Notes: generated by a model from the letters alone, not told the origin. A stretch of DNA of 64,000 nucleotides from Niallia endozanthoxylica (GCF_008710145.1 NZ_VYKL01000007.1:54039-118038); one strand, 5' to 3'; shown: positions 45,005 to 54,643, numbered from the stretch's first letter. Program-made: numbers and translations.

Positions 45005-45145
45005 TTATTTCTGGCCATAACCACGGTTGGAGCCTTTTGCTGAATGTTTTTGGCCTTTTACTTTATGGGAGCTGCCGTCAGGGGCAAAGATTTGATTGTC
45101 CTTTGTGTTGCTTGCACCTTCTGGAAATCTTTCCTTATTTGTCAT
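45005..45145 (-). CDS. very small basic protein (46 aa)
   Basis: MTNKERFPEGASNTKDNQIF begins the protein; a KVKGQKHSAKGSNRGYGQK tail makes it strongly basic. GGAGGTGATATAT precedes the ATG. The upstream ribosome site and lack of disruptions support a real gene. Composition recalls small spore proteins; no family is certain. Confidence 0.65.
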   Translation of the reverse strand: MTNKERFPEGASNTKDNQIFAPDGSSHKVKGQKHSAKGSNRGYGQK

Positions 45146-45280
45146 ATATATCACCTCCATATCTAGTTTGTGCTATTGTTTTGTAATATATGATGGAGGA
45201 CCGTGTTTTCACCAAATGTTCAAAATTAATTTGAATTACATATGCTTAATTTAGACACTCTATAATGAGGAGGTGTCGAG

Positions 45281-45475
45281 ATGGAAATGCCAAATAGCAA
45301 AGGTCAGCAAATGAATAATACATTGGAAAACAATCAGCAAAACAATCAGCAAAATGCAAACGAGGCAGCACTGGGCCTAGATATTGATGAGCAGGAAATG
45401 AACGGTTTATACGGAATGGTTGAAACTGCTGCAGAGGATAGGATGGAGCCCTATACTGAGAGAGATGGTCATTAA
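45281..45475 (+). CDS. small Asn/Gln-rich protein (64 aa)
   Basis: MEMPNSKGQQMNNTLENNQQ leads into an acidic half with LGLDIDEQEMNGLYGMVETA. AGGAGGTG precedes the ATG with 5-nt spacing. It is divergent from the 46-aa gene. Unknown function. Confidence 0.7.
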   Translation: MEMPNSKGQQMNNTLENNQQNNQQNANEAALGLDIDEQEMNGLYGMVETAAEDRMEPYTERDGH

Positions 45476-45667
45476 TCACCATGAGGATTTTTGTAACAAT
45501 ATTATGAAAGAATGGTACGTATAGGCGTACCATTTTTTTTGATAGAAGTGACAGAACTTGTTTATATTCAAAAATATTGAAAAATTCAGTCGAAATAACT
45601 AGAATAGAGTTAACTCTATCAGGCTTCATTCTTTTATTATCATTTCACAACATCAAGGAGGTGCAGA

Positions 45668-46651
45668 ATGCGGCCTGTATTATATGGCATTTGTGGTGCG
45701 TTCTTTTTTGCTTTTACTTTTATACTTAATCGTTCTATGGAAATATCAGGCGGCAGTTGGATTTGGAGTGCTTCCCTCCGATACTTTTGGACAGTATTAT
45801 TCCTTTTGATTATTGTGCTGGTGAGAAAACAGCTGGTGCCGCTTTGGAAAATAATGAGGGAAGAGCCGTTAAAATGGCTTTGGTGGAGCTCTATCGGCTT
45901 TGGTTTATTTTATGCCCCTATGTGTTTTTCCACTGCTTATGCTCCAGGATGGCTGGTAGCGGCAACCTTTCAAATGACGATTGTGTTCGGATCTTTGCTT
46001 GCACCGCTATTCTACGTAAATATTGAAACAGCTGAAGGGATAAAAAGGGTTCGGAGTAAAATTCCGTTTCGAGGGCTTTCTTTTTCGCTCATTATTTTAG
46101 CTGGAATTATTCTTATGCAAATTGAACATGCAAAAGACATTACAGGAAAAGAGCTATTATTTGCCACGATTCCTATGGTGATTTCTGCCATTGCCTATCC
46201 GCTCGGGAATCGTAAAATGATGGAAGTCAGCGGTGGCCGGCTGCATACGTTTGAACGGGTTTTGGGAATGACCATTGCTAGTCTGCCATTCTGGCTGTTG
46301 CTTTCTCTGTATGGTCTTTTTACAGAAGGAATGCCAAGTTCGCAGCAAACGGTTCAATCCGGGATGGTCGCCCTTTTTGCCGGAGTCATTGCAACTGTTT
46401 TGTTCTTTAGGGCAACAGATTTGGTTAATGGGGAAATGACTAAATTGGCAGCAGTCGAAGCAACGCAGCCTGTAGCCGTCTTGTTTGCTTTGCTTGGGGA
46501 ATTGTTCTTCTTATCTGCTGATATTCCATCCCTATTATCATGGGCCGGAGTGTTGACCGTTATTTTAGGTGTGATTCTGCATAGCTTTGCCTCTCGCAAA
46601 AAAGCAGCAAAGAGCTTTATGTTAAGCAAAAAAGCCGAGTCGGTACGGTAG
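45668..46651 (+). CDS. EamA-like drug/metabolite transporter (multidrug efflux type)
   Basis: A 327-residue membrane protein with about ten helices in two halves. The start MRPVLYGICGAFFFAFTFIL and the short ILNRSMEISGGSWIWSASLR loop match the EmrE-related DMT group of Bacillaceae. AAGGAGGTG precedes the ATG. Substrate unknown. Confidence 0.85.
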   Translation: MRPVLYGICGAFFFAFTFILNRSMEISGGSWIWSASLRYFWTVLFLLIIVLVRKQLVPLWKIMREEPLKWLWWSSIGFGLFYAPMCFSTAYAPGWLVAATFQMTIVFGSLLAPLFYVNIETAEGIKRVRSKIPFRGLSFSLIILAGIILMQIEHAKDITGKELLFATIPMVISAIAYPLGNRKMMEVSGGRLHTFERVLGMTIASLPFWLLLSLYGLFTEGMPSSQQTVQSGMVALFAGVIATVLFFRATDLVNGEMTKLAAVEATQPVAVLFALLGELFFLSADIPSLLSWAGVLTVILGVILHSFASRKKAAKSFMLSKKAESVR

Positions 46652-46826
46652 TCAGATGCTATTTCTTATAGACAAAGTTTAAGTAGGTTCGATCGAAAAC
46701 TCTGATGTCGATACTATTCAAAATATTGACAAAATTGAGGGGGTTTTAATCCGCTTTTCGCGCTTATAATAATAGCAAGAGGGAGGTACTTAAGAAAATC
46801 CCCTCAAAACAAGAAAGAAGGTGCCG

Positions 46827-47024
46827 ATGATGTCATTCACTCATTTCGACGAAATTTATGAAATTTGTTGTGGAATGACGGCGGAGGAAGCAGTTTTGGT
46901 GAAGGCTGAGCCAGTGGAGGAAAAGCTAGACTTCATGAAGGATCTCATCCCAGATTCTAGTTTATGGTGGGAAGCAGAGTTCATGGACGTAAATGATAGA
47001 GAAGGCGAGTTACTTTATGTTTAA
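46827..47024 (+). CDS. small acidic protein (65 aa)
   Basis: MMSFTHFDEIYEICCGMTAE begins a Glu-rich protein with two adjacent Cys and a WWEAEFMDV segment. AAGAAGG lies 5 nt upstream of the ATG at 46827. A strong terminator follows. No family recognised. Confidence 0.65.
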   Translation: MMSFTHFDEIYEICCGMTAEEAVLVKAEPVEEKLDFMKDLIPDSSLWWEAEFMDVNDREGELLYV

Positions 47025-47048
47025 TGTAAGTGTACGGCTCATAAGGCA

Positions 47049-47082
47049 CCCCCATTATTTTCCTAGTGAAGGATAATGGGGG
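47049..47082 (+). terminator. terminator after the 65-aa gene
   Basis: CCCCCATTAT and ATAATGGGGG form a perfect 10-bp stem, followed by ATTTTTTTTTT. Confidence 0.9.
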
Positions 47083-47152
47083 ATTTTTTTTTATTATTAA
47101 TCTTTCAAAAAAGAACCCTTCTTTTTAAAAGAAAGATTCTTTTCTATTCGTT

Positions 47153-48070
47153 TTATTGAGGAACAACTTCTCCGTCTTCAACAATTAGTTTTCCATATTT
47201 TCCAAAGTCTTTTCCAGGCTGTCCGCCCCACTCATCAAGCGTTAAGAGACTAGGCTCTAAGCGGCGAGGTTCGCGTGGGTTTTCTTCAGGGAATTCTTCC
47301 ATTCCTTGGCTGTACTCCAATGTAAGACCATCTGGGTCAGCAAAGTATAGGAATACGCTTCCAGATGGATGATGGCGGCCAGGTCCTAAGTGGATTTTTA
47401 CATCGTGATTCTTTAGAACGTTCACTTGTTTGCCGATATCATCGATTGATTTTACTTTATAAGCGATGTGGTTTAATTTATTTTCAGGTCCTTTTGTAAT
47501 TGCGAATGAATGGTGGTAAGGGTTAGGCCACACGCGTAACCAGGCCCATGCCATTTCACGGCCTTGGATATCAGAGACAGCCATGTTCATTGTATTAACA
47601 AGGAAGTCATAAACTTCATCAAATTGATTTGTTTCATATACAACGTGCAGCAAGCACTCAATTTCCAGTCCGTTTGTTGGTTTGTAAGCAGTACCCATTT
47701 GCATCATTTCCACGTACATTTCATAGGTTACACCAAGGAGTGGGTCCTTAAAGCGCAGTGTTCTGCCTTGCGCTAATTCTTGCGTTTCTTTTGCACTTAA
47801 TTCTCTTGGATTTAAGCCTTTTTCCTCTAAATAATTGAATACATCCTGGAATTGCGATGCTTTTTCAAGTTCAAAACCAACACGCTTTAGGCCAGCTTCA
47901 GGAGCTTGTTCAAGAATTAAGTTGTGGTGGTCATGGCTGGTACGAAGGTAAGCGGTTTCACCTACACGCTCAACGAACTGCATTCCCACAATATTTGTGT
48001 AGAAATCAATTGATTTATCAAGGTCTGTTACACATAAAACGGCATATCCCAATTTTTTATAACGTATCAT
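47153..48070 (-). CDS. type I extradiol dioxygenase (VOC family, catechol 2,3-dioxygenase-like)
   Basis: A 305-residue ring-cleavage dioxygenase made of two VOC modules. The Fe/Mn ligands are H142 (LLHVVYET), H201 (LNHIAYKV) and E252 (TLEYSQG). Second-sphere histidines H186 (YHHSFAI) and H233/H234 (GRHHPSG) also match BphC-type enzymes. Substrate may be a catechol such as homoprotocatechuate. No other ring-degradation gene is near. A cre-like site lies upstream (48210-48223), so carbon catabolite control is possible. Confidence 0.9.
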   Translation of the reverse strand: MIRYKKLGYAVLCVTDLDKSIDFYTNIVGMQFVERVGETAYLRTSHDHHNLILEQAPEAGLKRVGFELEKASQFQDVFNYLEEKGLNPRELSAKETQELAQGRTLRFKDPLLGVTYEMYVEMMQMGTAYKPTNGLEIECLLHVVYETNQFDEVYDFLVNTMNMAVSDIQGREMAWAWLRVWPNPYHHSFAITKGPENKLNHIAYKVKSIDDIGKQVNVLKNHDVKIHLGPGRHHPSGSVFLYFADPDGLTLEYSQGMEEFPEENPREPRRLEPSLLTLDEWGGQPGKDFGKYGKLIVEDGEVVPQ

Positions 48071-48209
48071 TACTAGATCCTCCCCTTACTATAATAATCC
48101 GAATCCCCAATATTTTCTTTACACTTTAAATTTAATAGACTTGGCGAAAATTGTCTAATCACACTTTTTTTGTATAATATTGGATTTCATAAAATAATTT
48201 TTAGACTAT

Positions 48210-48223
48210 TGAAAGCGTAATCA
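48210..48223 (+). promoter_or_regulatory. cre-like site between the dioxygenase and LacI genes
   Basis: TGAAAGCGTAATCA fits the CcpA consensus TGNAARCGNWWWCA at all positions. It could act on either divergent gene. Confidence 0.6.
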
Positions 48224-48370
48224 TGTGTGAAAAATCACATACAAATTGGTTTTTTTGGGCTTAATAAATGGATTTTAGATTGCGAAGGGATTGCTTCTTT
48301 GCTTTTCAAATTTTGATATATTCTCTATAATCTAATTAAAATATGACTTTGGAAGAGGATAGGGTGAATT

Positions 48371-49357
48371 ATGAGTAATGGTGTGAATGCAAAGGATGTT
48401 GCCAGGCTGGCAGGCGTTTCGCAATCTTCTGTTTCACGGGTATTTTTTGGAGGGGCATCTGTTTCGGAAAAGACGCGCCAAAAGGTGTTAGCAGCGGCAG
48501 AAGAGTTAGGTTATATACCGAATGAGTTTGCTCGAAGTTTAATCACAAATAAATCGAAAATCATCGGCCTTGTGATGAAGGGAATTAAAAATCCATTCTA
48601 TCCACAAGTATTAAAGGAATTTACGGTTGCTTTTAAGAAATTAGGTTATAGCATATTATTCGTTCATACAAACCATGATGAAATACAAAAGGAAGATGTT
48701 AAAATGCTCTTACATTATAATGTTGCGGGTGTCATCATTACGGATGCAGCACTTTCTTTGAACTTATCTGAGGATTTTAAAAAATTTAAAATTCCACTTG
48801 TGCTCTTTAACCGGAAAGTGGAGAAACAAGAGTTCTTCTCCGTATGCACTAATAATCTTGAGGCGAGTCGTCAAATTGCAGAGTTTTTAATCCAAAAAGG
48901 GTGCACGGATATGGTGTATATCTCCGGGGACCGTAATACGTCAACCAGTTTGGAACGTGAAAAGGGCTTTTTTGAGGTGGTTGAAAAACATCAGCTGCCG
49001 TATGAAAGATATGATTCAGACTACTCGTATCAAGGAGGGTACGACACAACAAGGCTTATTTTAAAAAAAGGGCGTATTCCTTCAGCTTTTTTTGTTGCGA
49101 ACGATATTATGTCTTTTGGTGTATTAGATGCCCTTCGTGAGCATTCCATTGAAGTTCCAGGACAGGTTAAAGTCGTGGGGTTTGACAATATTGATATGGC
49201 TTCCTGGCCAATCTATAATTTAACCACATGGGAGCAGCCAATCTCTGAAATGGTGGATGAAACAGTAGAATATATGCTGGCTGAAATCGAGGAATATACT
49301 GGTGCAACTGGTAATGTAGAAATAAGAGGAAAATTAATAAAAAGAAAGACAACATAG
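48371..49357 (+). CDS. LacI/GalR regulator of the HisD-like/GntP operon
   Basis: A 328-residue repressor with a helix-turn-helix at residues 6-26 (NAKDVARLAGVSQSSVSRV) and a full effector domain ending GFDNIDMASWPIYNLTTWEQ. It lies directly upstream of the HisD-like gene, with a 223-bp gap that holds four copies of a palindromic core (ATACGTAT). These are the likely operators. The effector is unknown. Confidence 0.9.
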   Translation: MSNGVNAKDVARLAGVSQSSVSRVFFGGASVSEKTRQKVLAAAEELGYIPNEFARSLITNKSKIIGLVMKGIKNPFYPQVLKEFTVAFKKLGYSILFVHTNHDEIQKEDVKMLLHYNVAGVIITDAALSLNLSEDFKKFKIPLVLFNRKVEKQEFFSVCTNNLEASRQIAEFLIQKGCTDMVYISGDRNTSTSLEREKGFFEVVEKHQLPYERYDSDYSYQGGYDTTRLILKKGRIPSAFFVANDIMSFGVLDALREHSIEVPGQVKVVGFDNIDMASWPIYNLTTWEQPISEMVDETVEYMLAEIEEYTGATGNVEIRGKLIKRKTT

Positions 49358-49403
49358 GGGTTGACTTATTCTTATTTTTAGAATAATCTTTATATATAAG
49401 TTA

Positions 49404-49556
49404 TGAATACGTATTCATTAACAAAAATACATACGTATTCATATTTTAAATTAGTATTGAAAGCGTTTAATATTTTTTTTGATTATAATTGCATACGTAT
49501 TCATAAATATTGATTTGTTTAATAATAATTTTTTTTATTACAATTTGAATACGTAT
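49404..49556 (+). promoter_or_regulatory. array of four palindromic operators plus cre-like site
   Basis: ATACGTAT occurs at 49407-49414, 49431-49438, 49493-49500 and 49549-49556. The first is inside the perfect palindrome TGAATACGTATTCA; the others are TACATACGTATTCAT, GCATACGTATTCAT and GAATACGTATGCA. A cre-like TGAAAGCGTTTAA lies at 49458-49470. The centres are 24, 62 and 56 bp apart, so looping or cooperative binding by a LacI-family dimer is plausible. Confidence 0.8.
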
Positions 49557-49580
49557 GCAAAAAATAAGGAGGAACTAGAA

Positions 49581-50861
49581 ATGGTCAAAGTTATTAAAGC
49601 AGGTAAGTCACAAGAGGAAGTATCACAAAATGATTTGCAAGTATCACAAATTGTAGCAAATGCTATTAAAGATATTGAAGCTCGTGGAGATGAAGCAGTA
49701 CGCGAGTATTCTGCAAAATTCGATAAATGGTCTCCAGAATCTTTCCGTTTAACTGAAGAACAAATTAAGGAAATTGTTGCGAAGGTTCCACAAGAGGTTA
49801 TTGAGGATATCAAATTTGCGCAAAAGAATATTCGTGAATTTGCTGAAGCACAGCTAGCTTCTCTTCATGATGTAGAGGTTGAAAATATACCAGGCGTTAT
49901 TTTAGGTCATAAAAATATCCCAATGAACAGTGTTGGATGCTATATACCTGGCGGACGTTATCCAATGGTTGCATCTGCACACATGAGTGTTCTCACTGCG
50001 AAGGTTGCTGGTGTTAAACGTGTAATTGCATGCACACCGCCGATTAACGGAGAAGTTCCAAATGCTACGATTGCAGCTATGTATCTGGCAGGGGCTGATG
50101 AAATTTATTTACTTGGCGGTATTCAAGCAATGGCAGCAATGGCCATTGGAACGGAGACGATTCAAGCCGTTGATATGATTGTAGGACCTGGAAATGCTTT
50201 CGTTGCAGAAGCTAAGCGTCAATTATTCGGCCGCGTTGGAATTGATTTATTTGCAGGACCAACAGAAACATTGGTGGTTGCGGATGAAACAGCCGATGCC
50301 GAGATGATTGCAACTGACATATTAGGTCAAGGCGAGCATGGTCCTACATCACCAGGTGCACTAATTACAACTTCAGAAAAACTAGCTTATGAAACAATCG
50401 AAGAAATCGAAAGACAGCTTAAAGTTTTACCAACAGCAGATATTGCTAGAGTTTCATGGGAAGATTATGGTCAAATTTTAGTGGTTGATAGTTTAGAAGA
50501 GGCTGTAGTAGAAGCAGATCGCCTTGCATTTGAGCATGTTGAAATCCTAACAGAAAACCCAGATTACTTTTTAGAAAATATGACAAACTATGGCTGTCTA
50601 TTCTTGGGGCCTGAAACAAATGTTGCTTATGGAGACAAGGTGATCGGTACGAACCATACATTACCTACAAAAGGAGCAGCTCGTTACACTGGCGGTCTTT
50701 GGGTAGGTAAATTTATTAAAACGGTTACTTATCAAAAAGTAACCCCTGAGGCGAGCGCTTACATCGGAGAATATGCTGCCCGTTTATGTATGATTGAAAA
50801 CTTTGCAGGGCATGCAGAGCAAGCGCTATTACGTGTACGCAGATACGGAAATAAAAAGTAA
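49581..50861 (+). CDS. histidinol dehydrogenase family protein (sulfopropanediol/polyol dehydrogenase-like)
   Basis: A 426-residue Zn- and NAD-dependent alcohol-to-acid dehydrogenase. The residues aligned to E. coli HisD zinc ligands are Q250, H253 (GQGEHGP), D352 ([11 protein letters not shown]) and H411 (GHAEQA); the catalytic pair is E318-H319 (FEHVEIL). The ATG at 49581 has AAGGAGG 8 nt upstream. With a LacI regulator and a GntP permease but no his genes, it is more likely a catabolic relative such as HpsN, which oxidises 2,3-dihydroxypropane-1-sulfonate. The exact substrate is inference. Confidence 0.85.
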   Translation: MVKVIKAGKSQEEVSQNDLQVSQIVANAIKDIEARGDEAVREYSAKFDKWSPESFRLTEEQIKEIVAKVPQEVIEDIKFAQKNIREFAEAQLASLHDVEVENIPGVILGHKNIPMNSVGCYIPGGRYPMVASAHMSVLTAKVAGVKRVIACTPPINGEVPNATIAAMYLAGADEIYLLGGIQAMAAMAIGTETIQAVDMIVGPGNAFVAEAKRQLFGRVGIDLFAGPTETLVVADETADAEMIATDILGQGEHGPTSPGALITTSEKLAYETIEEIERQLKVLPTADIARVSWEDYGQILVVDSLEEAVVEADRLAFEHVEILTENPDYFLENMTNYGCLFLGPETNVAYGDKVIGTNHTLPTKGAARYTGGLWVGKFIKTVTYQKVTPEASAYIGEYAARLCMIENFAGHAEQALLRVRRYGNKK

Positions 50862-50885
50862 TTTTTATACAGGGGAGAGGGTTTT

Positions 50886-52202
50886 ATGGTACTGGGGTTT
50901 ATTGGTCTTATAGGTGGTTTGGGCTTGTTAATATACCTGACCATGCGGGGAATGAACTTGCTGATCGCAGCTCCTCTTTCTGCTTTATTTGTCACGTTAT
51001 TAAATGGATTGCCGCTTTTTCCTCAGCTTGCTGAGGAAGGTGCGGCTAACTTTTTAACGAACTATATGGCGGGATTTTCAGGGTTTATTGCTTCATGGTA
51101 TTTAATGTTCTTAACCGGAGCTATATTCGGAAAGGTCATGGAGGACAGCGGCGCAGCAGATAGTATATCGAAATGGATCGTTGGAAAAATCGGCATGAAA
51201 CGCGCCGCTTTAGCGATTATTATTGCTTGTGCTGTTTTAACCTACGGCGGGGTAAGTTTATTTGTGGTTGCCTTTTCTGTCTATCCAATGGCGGTTAGCT
51301 TATTTAAAGAAGCTAATTTACCAAGACGGTTTATCCCGGCGGCACTGGCCTTTGGATCAACCACCTTCACGATGACTTCTGCGGGGTCTCCTGAAATCCA
51401 AAACTGGATCCCAATTGAATATTTAGGTACGAATGCTTATGCGGGGTGGGAAGTCAGTTTAATTGTAGCTGTATTTATGATGGTTTTTGGTTATTGGTGG
51501 TTAACGAAAGTAATCAAAAATGCGGTGAACAAAGGGGAAAAATTTATTGAGAGAGATACAGATAACTTAGAAGTTCGTGAACATTTACCGAATCCAATGT
51601 TAAGCTTAATTCCTTTATTAGTTGTATTAGTGATTTCATTTATTTTCCATGATTCACTTAAACAATCTGCTTTAATTATTGCGTTAACAAGCGGTATTAT
51701 TGCTACTTATCTCATTAATCGAAAATATTTCAGGAATGTCGGGAAAGCGATTTCAGAGGGCACAATCGGAGCAATTATTGCGATTGCAAATACTTCCGCA
51801 GTCGTAGGCTTTGGCGGAGTGGTCAAAGCTACCGCATCCTTTGAGCAGGTCGTTGCGTATATGACGGAAATTCCAGGCAGCCCGCTGATTGGCGGCGCCC
51901 TAGCCGTATCAATCATTGCCGGTTTAACAGGCTCAGCATCTGGCGGTCAAGCGATTGCTCTACCATTACTAGCTCCACACTACTTAGATATCGGCGTTGA
52001 TCCAGAAGCGCTGCACCGTGTTGTAGCGATTTCCTCAGGATCCTTAGACTCTTTGCCATCAGGGGGCTATGTAGTAACAACCATTCGCTCTATTGCAGGA
52101 GAAACACATAGAGATGCCTACCCAATGTTTGGTGCACTTACCGTTATTGTACCGGCCATCGGTGTAGTCTTGGCTGTCTTATTGTTCTCAATTGGACTAT
52201 AA
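50886..52202 (+). CDS. GntP-family permease
   Basis: A 438-residue transporter with about 12-14 membrane helices. Segments include SASGGQAIALPLLAPHYLD and SSGSLDSLPSGGYVVTTIRS, which are typical of GntP/hydroxyacid permeases. It begins 24 bp after the HisD-like gene with GGGGAGAGG upstream, so they form one operon. Family members import gluconate and other C3-C6 hydroxyacids; it should import the substrate of the adjacent dehydrogenase. Confidence 0.9.
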   Translation: MVLGFIGLIGGLGLLIYLTMRGMNLLIAAPLSALFVTLLNGLPLFPQLAEEGAANFLTNYMAGFSGFIASWYLMFLTGAIFGKVMEDSGAADSISKWIVGKIGMKRAALAIIIACAVLTYGGVSLFVVAFSVYPMAVSLFKEANLPRRFIPAALAFGSTTFTMTSAGSPEIQNWIPIEYLGTNAYAGWEVSLIVAVFMMVFGYWWLTKVIKNAVNKGEKFIERDTDNLEVREHLPNPMLSLIPLLVVLVISFIFHDSLKQSALIIALTSGIIATYLINRKYFRNVGKAISEGTIGAIIAIANTSAVVGFGGVVKATASFEQVVAYMTEIPGSPLIGGALAVSIIAGLTGSASGGQAIALPLLAPHYLDIGVDPEALHRVVAISSGSLDSLPSGGYVVTTIRSIAGETHRDAYPMFGALTVIVPAIGVVLAVLLFSIGL

Positions 52203-52206
52203 TGCA

Positions 52207-52234
52207 GAGGGGCGGTTCTAATAGAACCGTCCTC
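52207..52234. terminator. bidirectional terminator between the permease and reductase genes
   Basis: GAGGGGCGGTTC and GAACCGTCCTC pair (one G-T and one bulge) over TAATA; TTTTAT follows. Confidence 0.85.
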
Positions 52235-52239
52235 TTTTA

Positions 52240-53160
52240 TTAAGGCAGTATATTCCCAGCTGAACGGTAAATGCTGTACCATTCTTCACGGGTTAGGGTG
52301 GTATTGGCAGCCTGACAGCAGTCTTTTAGTCTATCGGTATTCATTGTGCCGATGATTGGCTGCATGTTTGCAGGATGGCGTAAGAGCCATGCAATGGCAA
52401 TGGTTGTGTTTGAAACGTTGTATTTGGATGCCACTTCATCAAGCTTTTGATTCAGCTCTGGGAACCTATCGTTACCAAGGAACACTCCTTCGAAAAAGCC
52501 GTACTGAAAAGGGGACCATGGCTGGATCGTAATATCGTTAAGTCTGCAAAAATCAAGCACACTTCCATCTCGATTAACAGCGGCGTCATTTTCCATGTTG
52601 ACATTGAGTCCGCTTGTAATCATGGTGGAGTTGGTAATGCTTAATTGCAACTGGTTTGCCACAAGAGGCTGCTTAACGAATTTTTGAAGCAGCTGAATTT
52701 GCATCGAATTATGGTTCGAAACACCGAAATGACGAACCTTTCCAGAGCTTTCGAGAATATCAAAGGTTTCCGCAACTTCTTCAGGCTCTGCGAGAGCATC
52801 CGGCCGGTGTAGAAGCAAAACGTCAAGATAATCAGTTCTTAGTCGTTTCAAAATCCTATCAACTGATTCTAAAATATGTTCTTTTGAAAAGTCGAACAAT
52901 CCCTTTCGTATGCCGCATTTCGATTGCAAAATAATTTTCTCACGGATATCATCATTCATATGTATCACATCAGCGAAAATTTTCTCGCATTCTCCATGAC
53001 CGTATATATCGGCATGATCAAAAAAGTTGGCTCCTTCTTCTAGTGCGGTTTGAACAAAACGCTCAGCTTTAGACTTGTCTATCTTATTTATCCGCATGCA
53101 GCCAACAGCCAACACCGGCACTTCTAAGTTGCTGCTGCCTAATTTCATTGTTCTTAACAT
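52240..53160 (-). CDS. aldo/keto reductase (YcsN/YdhF type)
   Basis: A 306-residue NAD(P)H reductase. Catalytic Asp and Tyr are in NFFDHADIYGHGECEK, Lys in IILQSKCGI and His in LDVLLLHRPDA. The C-terminal cofactor loop is PIIGTMNTDRLKD. GGAGGG precedes the ATG at 53160. Convergent with the permease gene, so not part of that operon. Substrate unknown. Confidence 0.9.
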   Translation of the reverse strand: MLRTMKLGSSNLEVPVLAVGCMRINKIDKSKAERFVQTALEEGANFFDHADIYGHGECEKIFADVIHMNDDIREKIILQSKCGIRKGLFDFSKEHILESVDRILKRLRTDYLDVLLLHRPDALAEPEEVAETFDILESSGKVRHFGVSNHNSMQIQLLQKFVKQPLVANQLQLSITNSTMITSGLNVNMENDAAVNRDGSVLDFCRLNDITIQPWSPFQYGFFEGVFLGNDRFPELNQKLDEVASKYNVSNTTIAIAWLLRHPANMQPIIGTMNTDRLKDCCQAANTTLTREEWYSIYRSAGNILP

Positions 53161-53371
53161 TCATTTCCCTCCAACTATTAGAAAGGTACACTATACAACA
53201 ATCCTTACAATAACAGTCAGTCCCTGCTTTTTCAATTCTCTTCTCTTTCTAAAATAAATCGTTCACAAGTGAGTAACAATAAATAGGAAAAATAAAAATG
53301 GATATCATGCTATACTCGGTTTATAGTCTTTTAGTGAACAGTAAAATTTATGCTTTATATAGGAGATTTCC

Positions 53372-54643
53372 ATGTTAGGTTCAAAACGATTTTCAACACG
53401 AACACTTAGCAGAAAAAATGGGCTTGTCATGTTTTTGACGGCAATCCTGACGACAATTGCCAGCGAAATCAAGGTGGTTCCTTTCGAAGGAGAGGATTTC
53501 CGATTTGGGCTGGGAAGTGCTGCGTTTTTCCTATTAATCTTGATTTGGCCGCAGGTATCTTTCATCCGGACAGGGATTGTGACAGGGCTGGTTGTTGTTT
53601 GCATTCGTACAATCGAAGACATTATTTTGCAAGAAGCCCTTTGGTCAGCGAGCTTTATCAGCCATTCACCAGCTTTTTTATTTTATTTTCTTTTTGCGAT
53701 AGGTTTTCATCTGATTAAAATCAATCGTTACAAAACCCTTCCGCTTCAATTAGGAGGCTGGGCGTTCTTGTTTGAATTAATAGCAAATGGTGCAGAGCAG
53801 CTCACACGAAACGTCCTGCTCCATGAGGGAAGCTTTGACGTGAAAGCGCTGGGAATGATAATCGGCGTTGCTCTTGTCCGCAGTTATTTTGTCGTAGGTT
53901 TGTACAGCTCTATTACGATTTCGGAACAGAAGAAGCGCATGCAGGAAATGCTTCAGGTAGGATCGGAGCTTTATGCCGAAAGTCTTTATTTGCAGAAATC
54001 GATGAATCATATTGAACAAATCACTGCTTCCAGTCATGATTTATACCGTAAATTGAAAAAGAAGGAGCTGCATTTGTTAAGTGTTCAAGCGCTGCAGATT
54101 GCCCAAGAAATTCATGAAGTCAAAAAAGATTCCCAGCGGATTCTTTCGGGACTGACGAAATTAAGTGTTGAAAAAATACAAAAGAAACTTCACCTTTCTG
54201 ATGTATTAAACCTTGTCGTGATTGCCAATGAACGATATAGTTTGCTGTTAAAGAAACGGATTCTTTTTCATAAGAAAATAGAAGTTGATTTCGAAACCCA
54301 TCAGCAAATACCGCTGCTGGCGCTGTTAAATAATCTTGCTGCCAATGCAGTTGAATCGATCTCAGATAAAGGTGAAATTCATATCAACATCTATGAGGAA
54401 TCGGGAAACATTGTATTTGTCATGAAGGATACGGGTAAAGGAATTCCGGAAGAGGATGTACCTGTTATCTTTGAGCCAGGCTATACAACAAAGTACAATG
54501 AGCATGGTGTGGCCGCAACCGGTATTGGTCTCTCCCACGTGCAGGAGATTGTAAATACATTAAAAGGAAAAATATACATAGAAAGACCAGAAAAAGGGAC
54601 TGTTTTTATCATCCATATTCCAATAAAGTCCATACGAAAGTGA
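53372..54643 (+). CDS. glnK: sensor histidine kinase GlnK (YcbA-like)
   Basis: A 423-residue membrane kinase. The N-terminal half has about five hydrophobic helices (residues 20-190), then a coiled coil. The H-box region (AQEIHEVKKDSQRILSGL) lacks the classic HisKA pattern, as in the B. subtilis GlnK group. The ATP site is intact: LLNNLAANAVESI, KDTGKGIPEED and ATGIGLSHV. Next to the GlnL-like regulator and gltT, a glutamine/glutamate signal is likely by analogy with B. subtilis GlnK-GlnL. Confidence 0.85.
   Translation: MLGSKRFSTRTLSRKNGLVMFLTAILTTIASEIKVVPFEGEDFRFGLGSAAFFLLILIWPQVSFIRTGIVTGLVVVCIRTIEDIILQEALWSASFISHSPAFLFYFLFAIGFHLIKINRYKTLPLQLGGWAFLFELIANGAEQLTRNVLLHEGSFDVKALGMIIGVALVRSYFVVGLYSSITISEQKKRMQEMLQVGSELYAESLYLQKSMNHIEQITASSHDLYRKLKKKELHLLSVQALQIAQEIHEVKKDSQRILSGLTKLSVEKIQKKLHLSDVLNLVVIANERYSLLLKKRILFHKKIEVDFETHQQIPLLALLNNLAANAVESISDKGEIHINIYEESGNIVFVMKDTGKGIPEEDVPVIFEPGYTTKYNEHGVAATGIGLSHVQEIVNTLKGKIYIERPEKGTVFIIHIPIKSIRK

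Noticed and set aside
49581..50861. Annotation as hisD of histidine biosynthesis
   Set aside because: Catalytic residues fit, but there are no his genes beside it, and its LacI regulator, operator array, cre-like site and permease point to catabolism.
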